Of a stretch of 64,000 nt of DNA, positions 1 through 7,304 are shown one piece after another (the stretch's first letter is position 1; every line of letters begins with the position of its first letter). Both the position numbers and the translations under genes were made by a program. Below the pieces are notes generated by a model. That model was not told the DNA's origin, searched no databases, and saw nothing but the letters and a program-made list of their open reading frames with translations. This DNA comes from Curvibacter cyanobacteriorum. GTDB lineage: Bacteria > Pseudomonadota > Gammaproteobacteria > Burkholderiales > Burkholderiaceae_C. The stretch is taken from assembly GCF_028649475.1 (NCBI RefSeq), contig NZ_JAQSIP010000002.1:248001-312000 (forward strand), in the 5' to 3' direction.

Positions 1-225
1 CGCGTCGAAGAGGTGAGCGTGCCCGCGGGGCTGCCCACGATGGCGCTGGCCGAGTTGCTGCCGCGTTCGCGCGAGCATGTGTTGCTGGCCTTGCACCAGG
101 GCGGTCGCTGGGTCTTCCACCCGGAGGAATCGCAGGTGGTCGGGGCCGGGGTCACCTTGGTGCTGATGACCAGCCCCGCGGGCCGTGCCGCGGTGGAGCA
201 GCGCCTGCGCAGCTGGGCCGCCTGA
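1..225 (+). CDS. C-terminal end of a TrkA-C domain potassium-channel-like protein (partial)
   Basis: The reading frame is open from the first base and ends at TGA 223-225, so the gene starts outside the window and only about 74 residues are seen. The fragment has the small beta-alpha-beta pattern of the RCK/TrkA C-terminal (regulator of K+ conductance) domain: an acidic hydrophobic strand, the LPRSREHVLLAL helix, then a VVGAGVTLVLMTSP strand before the terminal helix. In this family the domain closes an ion channel or TrkA-type NAD-binding regulator. The membrane and NAD-binding parts are not visible, so the channel type is unknown. The 223 bases that follow hold no gene. Confidence 0.6.
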   Translation, partial: RVEEVSVPAGLPTMALAELLPRSREHVLLALHQGGRWVFHPEESQVVGAGVTLVLMTSPAGRAAVEQRLRSWAA

Positions 226-448
226 GGTCGACCGCCGCCCTGGCGCTGACCCTGTTCAGTGGGTGCGGTCTCGTCCGCCGCCCCCTGGAGGCGTTGTTTG
301 GCCTGGCGTTTACCTGGATTTGGGGGCCTTGAGGAGATTCCCCTAGGCTTACTCTGGCACCCGCCGGTGGGCGCCGTGCGCCGATAGGATGGGAGGCGAA
401 GCAGGTGGCCAACCCTGCGCGTGCGTCTGAGGACGGAGACTCCCTGCC

Positions 449-2821
449 ATGACGAATTCCATCACCGGGCCGATCGCCCCCGCTGGCGATCGCCACGCCT
501 GGCCCCTGGTGTCCTACCTGATGGGCCTGCTGTGCCTGTCGACCTTGCTGGCGTTCAGCATCGTCGGCTTGACGCTGTTGCTGATCCGCATCCCGCAGCT
601 TGAAGCCGATGCGCGCGGGCGGGTGATCCAGGAGGCCCGCAGCGCGGCGCGCAGCGAGGATCTGTTGCTGCACTCCATCGAGGAGCGCCTGGAGATCCTG
701 GCCGCCACCCTGCGCGCGCCACGGCCCGAGACCTTGGCCGAGGTGCTGAACCAGGCGGTGGGCGATGGCAGCACCTTTTTGTCGATTGCGCTGTTGAGTC
801 CTGAGGGCCGCGTGCAGGCGGTGGGTGCCAGCACGGTCTGGCGTTGGCGCCAGAAGGAGTTGCTGGGGCAAGACCTGTCGCTGTCCCCGTTGGTGGCGCG
901 GGTTCGCTTTCAGCAGCGCTTGCTGTGGGACGAACGTCACCCATCCATGATGGCCGGCGAGCGGGTGCTGGCCCTGGCCCGTCCCTTGCCTGATGGTCGA
1001 CTGCTGTTGGCCGAGGTGCCAACTTCGTTTCTTTTTCGGTCTGCGACCGAATACCAGGAGCCCATCCGCGGCTCCGCCACCAGCCCGATCAGCCTGTGGT
1101 TGCTGGACGCCTCGGGTCGCTTCATGGCCAACAGCGAGCGGGGGGTGGTGCCCTCGGAGCCTGCTTATTGGCGCGAAACCGCCTTGTACCAGCAACTGCG
1201 CCAGGGCTTGGAGCCGCCCGAGCACATGGTGCTGCAGGGCGTGTCCTACCACGTGGCGGTGGCCAAGTCGCAGTACGTTGACTGGTACGTCGCCGCGCTG
1301 ACCCCGCGAGGACTGGACAACCCCCGGGTGATGGCCTGGATCACCTTGGTCAGCACGGGCTTTTTGGGCATGCTGTTGATCGGGGTCGTGTTGTCACCCC
1401 TGTGGGCCACGGGTTTGAAGCGTGCCTTGCAGCGCATCGTCGAGCAGGCCAAGCAGGTCGCGTCGGGGCAGGTGCTCAGCAATTGGCCCAAGGGCCCGGT
1501 GCGGGAGTTCAACAGCCTGTCGGAGCACCTCGAGTCGATGTCGGCCAGCTTGCGCGAGCGGCAACAGCACTTTCGGGCCATTTTTGATGTGTCACCGATC
1601 GCCTTGGCGGTGTACGACCCCGAGAGCGACCTGCTGATCGACCTGAACGAAGCCGCGTGCCGGCAGTTTGGCCTGGTGCGTGAGGCGGTGGTGGGGCAAC
1701 CGGCCCGCCTGCTGCCCATCTGGCCCGAGCGCGAGGGGCGGCCGCGGCGTGATCCGCGCCTGGTGCAGGGCGAAACTGTCGAGGCCCGGCTGCGCCACGC
1801 CGATGGCACGGAGCTGACTTGCCGCGTGTCGGTGCGGGTGTTGGAGCGCAGCGGCCAGACCTGGCAGGTCTGGGCACTGGAGGACATCTCCGAGGCGCAG
1901 CGCCATGCGCAGGAGCTGAAGAGCCTCAACGAGGCGCTCGAAGCCCGTGTGGCCCAGCGCACCGAGGCGCTGCAGCGCGCCAACGACGAAGCCAGTCAGG
2001 CCATTGACCGCTTGCACGAGACGCGGGACAACCTGGTCCGGTCCGAGAAGATGGCGGCACTGGGGGGGCTGGTAGCGGGGGTGGCGCACGAGCTCAACAC
2101 CCCGCTGGGCAACAGCCTGATGGCCATCAGCACGCTGCGCGATGAAACCCAGCAGTTCAAGGACGCCATGGCCGCGGGCCTGCGCAAGTCGACCCTGGAG
2201 GCCTGGATCGATTGTGTCGACCAGGCCACCAGCATCAGCGCCCGCAACCTCAAGCGGGCCGCCGATTTGGTGACCAGCTTCAAGCAGGTGGCGGTCGACC
2301 AGTCGAGCGCCCAGCGCCGGGTGTTTGTGCTTGACGAACTGGTCAACGAGATCTTGCTGACCCTCAAGCCCACCTATTCACGGCTGCCGATCACCTTCGA
2401 GGTGCAGGTGGCGTCGGGCTTGAAGATCGACAGCTACCCCGGCCACCTGGGCCAGGTGCTGACCAACCTGATCACCAACGCCATCGTGCACGGCCTCGAT
2501 GGCCTGCCGCGTGGCACGGTGCGCATCCTGGGCGCGGCGGTGGATGCCGACTGGGTCAGCCTGCAGGTGATGGACGATGGCCATGGCATTGCGCCCGACC
2601 TGATCGCGCGGGTTTTTGACCCCTTCGTCACCACCCGCATGGGCCGGGGGGGCACCGGGCTGGGCCTCAACATCAGCTACAACGCGGCCACCCATGTGCT
2701 GGGCGGTCGCATCGAGGTGCGCAGCGAGCTGGGCCAGGGGGCCTGCTTCTCGGTGGTGTTCCCGCGCCTGGCACCGGCCCGCGCCGAGGTCAGCCGCGAC
2801 GACGTGCAGACCTGGGACTGA
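449..2821 (+). CDS. Membrane sensor histidine kinase with extracytoplasmic sensor and PAS domain
   Basis: 790 aa. A first membrane segment lies at about residues 20-47. A long periplasmic loop (about 48-290, Cache-like) follows, then a second membrane helix at about 294-320 and a HAMP-like linker. A PAS domain spans about 375-490 and leads into a coiled coil. The H-box has phosphoacceptor His547 in HELNTP. The ATPase domain shows an N-box (NLITNAIVHG), a G1 box (DDGHGIAP), an F-box (VFDPFVTT) and a G2 box (GGTGLGLNI). It should autophosphorylate in response to an external ligand. It has no receiver domain of its own. The convergent gene at 2980-5229 encodes a receiver-output protein and is the obvious candidate partner (inference from position). 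Confidence 0.92.
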   Translation: MTNSITGPIAPAGDRHAWPLVSYLMGLLCLSTLLAFSIVGLTLLLIRIPQLEADARGRVIQEARSAARSEDLLLHSIEERLEILAATLRAPRPETLAEVLNQAVGDGSTFLSIALLSPEGRVQAVGASTVWRWRQKELLGQDLSLSPLVARVRFQQRLLWDERHPSMMAGERVLALARPLPDGRLLLAEVPTSFLFRSATEYQEPIRGSATSPISLWLLDASGRFMANSERGVVPSEPAYWRETALYQQLRQGLEPPEHMVLQGVSYHVAVAKSQYVDWYVAALTPRGLDNPRVMAWITLVSTGFLGMLLIGVVLSPLWATGLKRALQRIVEQAKQVASGQVLSNWPKGPVREFNSLSEHLESMSASLRERQQHFRAIFDVSPIALAVYDPESDLLIDLNEAACRQFGLVREAVVGQPARLLPIWPEREGRPRRDPRLVQGETVEARLRHADGTELTCRVSVRVLERSGQTWQVWALEDISEAQRHAQELKSLNEALEARVAQRTEALQRANDEASQAIDRLHETRDNLVRSEKMAALGGLVAGVAHELNTPLGNSLMAISTLRDETQQFKDAMAAGLRKSTLEAWIDCVDQATSISARNLKRAADLVTSFKQVAVDQSSAQRRVFVLDELVNEILLTLKPTYSRLPITFEVQVASGLKIDSYPGHLGQVLTNLITNAIVHGLDGLPRGTVRILGAAVDADWVSLQVMDDGHGIAPDLIARVFDPFVTTRMGRGGTGLGLNISYNAATHVLGGRIEVRSELGQGACFSVVFPRLAPARAEVSRDDVQTWD

Positions 2822-2929
2822 GGGCCTGGGTCGGCTGGGGGCCCACCAGGATTGGCTGGCCCGGCTGGCCCGCCTCGGCCTGGAAGCGCGCCGGAATGCA
2901 TGACGGCGCGACTGCTGAAACCCGTGCCG

Positions 2930-2964
2930 AAACGCGAGCCAGAACGCGGGCCAGAACGCGGGCC
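2930..2964. repeat. Short tandem repeat of a 12-bp unit between convergent genes
   Basis: Two exact copies of AGAACGCGGGCC (2941-2952, 2953-2964) follow a degenerate copy at about 2930-2940. They sit between the histidine kinase and the convergent response regulator. There is no obvious U-tract terminator, and function is unknown. Confidence 0.6.
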
Positions 2965-2979
2965 TTGGGCTGCTGAAGC

Positions 2980-5229
2980 TCAGTTGGCGCGGGCCTTGGC
3001 CAGCCAGGTCAGCAGCTCGTCGTAGGGCATCGGGCGGGCGTAGAAGTAGCCTTGCACCTCGTCGCAGCCCAGCTCCTGCAGCACCTTGATCTGTTCACGG
3101 GTCTCCACGCCCTCGGCCACCACCTTCATGCCCAGTTGGTGGCCCAGCGGGATGATGATGCGCGCGATGCGGGCGCCCCGGTGTTCGCTGTCCAGGTTCT
3201 CGATGAAGGCGCGGTCGATCTTCAGCCGGTGTGCGGGCAGCCGGTCGATGTAGGACAGCGATGAGAAGCCGGTACCGAAGTCGTCGATGGCGATGCCCAC
3301 GCCCAGCTCGCGGATCGATTCAAGCAAGGCCGAGACCCGGTCCAGGCCCAGGATGGCCACCGATTCGGTCACTTCAAGCTCCAACTGCTCGGGCGCCAGT
3401 TGCGACGCTTGCAGGATGGCTTTGAGCTCGGCCAGGAAACCCGGGTGCTCGAGCTGGACCACCGAGACATTGACCCCCATCTGGATCTGCCCATGGCCGG
3501 CCTGGGCCAACTGGGCCAGCGTCTGCAAGGCGGTGCGCAGCACCCACAGCCCCAGCGCCACGATCAGGCCCGACTGTTCGGCCACCGGGATGAAGCGGTC
3601 GGGCGGCACCATGTGGCCGTTCTCGTCGCGCCAGCGCACCAAGGCTTCCAGCCCCACCACCTGCTCGCTCTGGATGTCCACCTTCGGTTGGTAGACCAGG
3701 AACAGGCGGTTCAGGTCAAACGCCTTGTGCAGGCCTTGCAGCAGGGTGGAGCGCTCTTTGGCGTCGTTGCCAAGCGCGCGCGTGAACCAGGCGATGCGCC
3801 CCTGGCCCTGCGATTTGGCCTGCTTGAGGGCCACAAAGGCGTATTCGATCAGGTCCTCGGCGCTGCAGGGCATGACGTCCTCGCAACGCACCAGGCCCAC
3901 CGACGCGGACAGCCGTCGGCTCAGCGGTCCGACCTGGAACGGGGACTCGCAGATGCGGGCCAACGCCTCCGGGCGGAGCGATCGCTCGGGCCCGAGCAGG
4001 CCAAAGGTGTTGCCGCCCAGGCGGCCGATCTGGCAGTCGGCGGCAAAGTGCTCGTTGAGCCGCGCCACCAGGGCTTGCAGCAACAGGTCGCCATAGCGGT
4101 GGCCCAGCATCTCATTGGCCTGGGCAAACTGGTCGATGTCGAGCTTGGCCAGCACGCAGTGGGCCAGTTGGCCTTGTTCCAGGCGCTCGCCCAGCAGCTT
4201 GAGGAAGGCAAAGCGGTTGGGCAGTTGCAGCAGGTTGTCGTTGTAGGCCAGGTCGCGCAGGCGGTTGACCAGGCTCACGTTGTTGGCACACAGCGAGATG
4301 TTGGTGCAGAACACCTCGAGCAGGCGGCGGTCGACCTCCAGCAGGGGCACGCTGGCGGCGATGTGCGCTGCAAAATCCTGCTCGGACTTGCCGGCAAAGA
4401 ACAGGGTGACGCTTTGTCGGTCGACCAGGGTCTGGCGTTGCTGCAGGCTGCGCCGCAGGCTGGCCACAATGCTCTCGTCGGCGATCTGGTCGAGCGGGCG
4501 GTTCATCCACTCGCGGTAGGGACCGGCCGCCGCGATGATGACGAAGTGGTCAGGGTTCTCGCCGTCTGCCGGCCCGCTGCCAAATTCAGCGCTGGCGCAC
4601 ACCACGCCTTCCGGCGCAATGCCCAGCAAGCCGGCAATCTGGGTGATGACGCCTTCGGCAAAGGCCTGCATGCCCTGATCGGCGATGAACTGGTTGCCCG
4701 CGTCGACGATCTTCTCCAGCCCTTGCCGGCTCAGCTCAAGCCGGTGCAGCTGGTCGTAGCTGCGCAGCGCGGTGGTCAGGCTGGCGTAGAGCTTGGTGCG
4801 GGTCAGCTCGTTCTTGGTCTTGTAGTCGTTGATGTCGTAGGCGTTGATGGTCTCCAGCTCGGGCGATTGGCCCGGCTGGCCCGTGCGCAAGATGATGCGC
4901 AACTGGTGCAGGCCCAACTGCTTGCGGATCACCTCGACCAGGCGCAGGCCCGCGTCGGGGGTCTCCATCACCACATCAAGCAGCACCACCGCCACATCGC
5001 GTTCGCGCTGCAGCACCTCAACGCAGGACGCGGCGCTGCGCGCGTGCAGCAATTCGAGCGCACGGCCTGCGATCCGCAAGCCGCTGAGGGCAAAGTGGGT
5101 GGCCTCGTGCACGTCCTCGTCATCGTCCACCACCAGGATGCGCCACGGCGTTTGGGCTTCAAACGACAACTCGTCGGCGACCGGGGCGTCGGCTTCATCG
5201 ATAAAACTCACCAAACCGTTGTCTGTCAT
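2980..5229 (-). CDS. Response regulator with DUF3369, degenerate GGDEF and EAL domains
   Basis: 749 aa. The receiver domain (about 28-150) starts ILVVDDDEDVHEA with the acidic pocket and a phosphorylatable Asp in the LLDVVM segment. A DUF3369-type sensor region follows at about 180-310. The GGDEF domain (about 330-480) has its signature changed to GGNTF, so cyclase activity is unlikely. The EAL domain (about 490-745) keeps EALVRW, the NVS and TES residues, DDFGTG, the KIDRAFI lysine, AEGVET and QGY, so c-di-GMP phosphodiesterase activity is expected. The start is preceded by an AGAAGGA ribosome-binding site. It probably acts downstream of the convergent histidine kinase and lowers c-di-GMP when phosphorylated (inference). 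Confidence 0.9.
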   Translation of the reverse strand: MTDNGLVSFIDEADAPVADELSFEAQTPWRILVVDDDEDVHEATHFALSGLRIAGRALELLHARSAASCVEVLQRERDVAVVLLDVVMETPDAGLRLVEVIRKQLGLHQLRIILRTGQPGQSPELETINAYDINDYKTKNELTRTKLYASLTTALRSYDQLHRLELSRQGLEKIVDAGNQFIADQGMQAFAEGVITQIAGLLGIAPEGVVCASAEFGSGPADGENPDHFVIIAAAGPYREWMNRPLDQIADESIVASLRRSLQQRQTLVDRQSVTLFFAGKSEQDFAAHIAASVPLLEVDRRLLEVFCTNISLCANNVSLVNRLRDLAYNDNLLQLPNRFAFLKLLGERLEQGQLAHCVLAKLDIDQFAQANEMLGHRYGDLLLQALVARLNEHFAADCQIGRLGGNTFGLLGPERSLRPEALARICESPFQVGPLSRRLSASVGLVRCEDVMPCSAEDLIEYAFVALKQAKSQGQGRIAWFTRALGNDAKERSTLLQGLHKAFDLNRLFLVYQPKVDIQSEQVVGLEALVRWRDENGHMVPPDRFIPVAEQSGLIVALGLWVLRTALQTLAQLAQAGHGQIQMGVNVSVVQLEHPGFLAELKAILQASQLAPEQLELEVTESVAILGLDRVSALLESIRELGVGIAIDDFGTGFSSLSYIDRLPAHRLKIDRAFIENLDSEHRGARIARIIIPLGHQLGMKVVAEGVETREQIKVLQELGCDEVQGYFYARPMPYDELLTWLAKARAN

Positions 5230-6224
5230 GGCGTTCCTTCTGCTTCACCGCTGCCGGTGTCCAGCCCCTGGGCCTCGGTCCTGAACGGCACTGGGGCCGG
5301 GGACCGGTGCCCACCGAGCACCGATGCGGTGGTCGCCAGGCTGGAGGATTGAAAATGATATTTTTATTCGGTTGAATTGCAATTCCGCAAAAGACCTTCA
5401 AACCGTCCTGGCGTGGGCACCGAGGCCTGCTTGGGCCAGGGGCGGCATTGGCGCCGCGCACGCGCAGCCCCTGGTTTCAGCTTAATAGGCTCGGAAATCC
5501 CTTGCTGATCGCCAGGTTTGGCGTTCGTTCGAGCGCCTGTGACCCAGCCCTCGGGCTGGGCGCCACGGCCCTTGAGGCCCTCTGTCGGATGACAAGTGCT
5601 TGTCATTTGGAGAGGGTGAAGTGTCATATTTCAGAGTTGCAAATGCCTAAATAAACATTTTTATTATAATTCACACTTTGAGGCGGCGGAAGATCGGCAG
5701 TCCTGCACCGCGCGGGGCGGCGGTCCGGGAGTGCAGGGCATGGCTGGCCCGGCGGGGGGCGTGGCTTGGCGCCCAGCCTCCATCGGCCGCTATTGACCGC
5801 TATCGGCCGCCCTCGGGCTCAGTCGGGGCTATTCGGGGTTGGTTGGGGGCGGTTGGGGTTGTGCGCGGTGCCGCGTGGCATGCGCTGAGGCCTCCCCTGG
5901 CATGGGGCGGTGCGGCCCAGACGGTGGTCGTTTCTGGCCGCGGGGCATGGCGCACGGGTGACCTCAGTCGGGCGCCTTGGAGCGCTTGGTTGAAATTGGG
6001 TGAACCTGGTCGAGCCTGCGCAAGGCGCCGGTCGGGGCCGGCGGCGGCCCTTGGCTGGAATGACACTGGAGGGGGCGGTTGAATGCGGCCCAAAGCCCCA
6101 AGCGCCAACTGCCACCGCAACAGCGGATCGGGGCGGGGCAAGGGGGATTGGCGGTAGGCCTGGACAAACCGTTGCGCTTCAGCGGGCTCTCGGTGGGCAC
6201 CCCACAACGGTTCGAAAGAAGAAG
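5230..6224. other. About 1 kb without a convincing gene
   Basis: Open frames here are low-complexity GC-rich shadows with no recognisable domain. The stretch has two AT-rich islands (about 5354-5395 and 5635-5675, the second containing TATAAT) that look like promoters. The first faces the response regulator. The second has no gene downstream until ffs, which lies on the opposite strand. A palindrome at 5589-5606 precedes the second island. Confidence 0.6.
5589..5606. promoter_or_regulatory. 18-bp palindrome upstream of an AT-rich promoter-like island
   Basis: ATGACAAG-TG-CTTGTCAT is a perfect 8+2+8 palindrome in an otherwise featureless stretch. It lies about 50 bases before an AT-rich segment ending in TATAAT. 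It could be an operator of a dimeric regulator, but no target gene is identifiable. Confidence 0.4.
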
Positions 6225-6322
6225 TTGACGAGCCTTACCCCCGGCACTGGCTCCACAGTTAGGGCTGCTTGGTTCCCCACCTGACCCGGTTGGCCGCTTC
6301 ACCATGCGGGGAGGCCCGTCAA
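6225..6322 (-). ncRNA. ffs: 4.5S signal recognition particle RNA
   Basis: Read on the minus strand, the core TCAGGTGGGGAACCAAGCAG gives the bacterial SRP RNA domain IV: the asymmetric internal loop (TCAGG / AGCAG) closed by GG-GGAA-CC. The flanks pair as a long helix: TTGACG at the 5' end with CGTCAA at the 3' end, and GGCCT and CCCCG with AGGC and CGGGG. A TATACT box lies just upstream at about 6330-6335. A T-rich tail follows the 3' end and can act as terminator. The RNA binds Ffh for co-translational membrane targeting. The ends are set by the terminal helix and may be off by a few bases. Its place upstream of dnaX is common in bacteria. Confidence 0.85.
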
Positions 6323-6635
6323 GGCGAGAGTATATGCGATGCCGCCCCCTGGTTCGGGCTGGCGGGCCAGAATCGCGCAGCCCAGTCCCACTTCACGACA
6401 CTCTGGCGCGGGTGGGGCGCCCGCTGGCGCGCCACGCCCACGCATCGCCGTGAACCCAGCGAGGATCGACGGGCTGGGTTGGTGTCGACCGACCAGGCGG
6501 GTGGATCCGTTCGCTCTGGGCCGGGTGCGGGTTCGCCGGGGTGGCCCGGGTCGTCACGGCATGGCCACGCGCCCGGGGGGGCCATGCCAGCGCCTGGGCG
6601 GGGGCCGCCGTGCACCTTCAGCAGCCCATGCCGCC
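6323..6635. other. Intergenic stretch between ffs and cytochrome b561
   Basis: 313 bases hold the ffs promoter region at the left end (TATACT on the minus strand) and the 3' flank of the cytochrome gene at the right end. Nothing else recognisable was seen. Confidence 0.5.
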
Positions 6636-7187
6636 TCAGCGGCGGCCTGGCAGCATGCGGGTCAAGGTGTTGTCGCCTTGCACAAAGTGGTGCACCAGCG
6701 CGGCGACGGTGTGCAGCGCCACCAGGGCCATGCCCAGGTTGGCGCCCCATTCGTGCCAGTCTTCCAGGGTGTGGGCGAGGGCGGCGTCCGGGTTCAGCAG
6801 CAAGGGCAGGCTCCAAACGCCCCACAACACCAGGGTCTTGCCTTTGGCGTTCATCGACAGCCAGCCCAGCAGTGGCAGGGCCGCCATCAGCAGGTACAGG
6901 CCCCCTTGCACCCCGTGTGACAGGCGGGCTTGCCATCGGGCCAGTGGGGGCTGAACAGCGGGTGACCTGGGGCCGGCCCAGCGCAACAGCAAACGCAGCC
7001 ACAGCAGGGCAAACACCGCCAGGCCCAGCTGGAAATGCCAAGCCTTCAGCAGGGCGCGGGTGGGGTCGCCCTTGGGCCAGAGTTCGTGCAGTTCGATGCT
7101 CAACACCACAGCCACCAGCAGCAGGGCCATCAGCCAATGCAGCCAGAGGGTGGGCGGGTTGAAGCGTTGCGGGTGAGCGGTGGCCAT
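6636..7187 (-). CDS. Cytochrome b561 family di-heme membrane protein
   Basis: 183 aa with four predicted membrane helices. Histidines typical of the CybB/b561 family lie in helix 1 (LWLHWLMALLL), helix 2 (KAWHFQLGLAVF), helix 3 (LSHGVQGGLYLLM) and helix 4 (LGMALVALHTVAALVHHF). These ligate two b hemes that move electrons from the quinol pool. The ATG at 7187 is preferred over longer starts because an AGGAAGGG ribosome-binding site precedes it. Divergent from dnaX. Confidence 0.88.
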   Translation of the reverse strand: MATAHPQRFNPPTLWLHWLMALLLVAVVLSIELHELWPKGDPTRALLKAWHFQLGLAVFALLWLRLLLRWAGPRSPAVQPPLARWQARLSHGVQGGLYLLMAALPLLGWLSMNAKGKTLVLWGVWSLPLLLNPDAALAHTLEDWHEWGANLGMALVALHTVAALVHHFVQGDNTLTRMLPGRR

Positions 7188-7304
7188 GGTGTCCCTTCCT
7201 GGGGAGGTGAAAAGGACCATGGTGCGCCGCGAGGATGAATCAATTCTGAAGGGCTCCCGCCGGTCAGCCCCGGCTGGGGTCGGCGGGGCACATAGAATCA
7301 TGGG

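Noticed and set aside
5678-6082. 134-codon plus-strand gene
   Set aside because: Arg/Gly/Ala-rich low complexity with no ribosome-binding site or domain.
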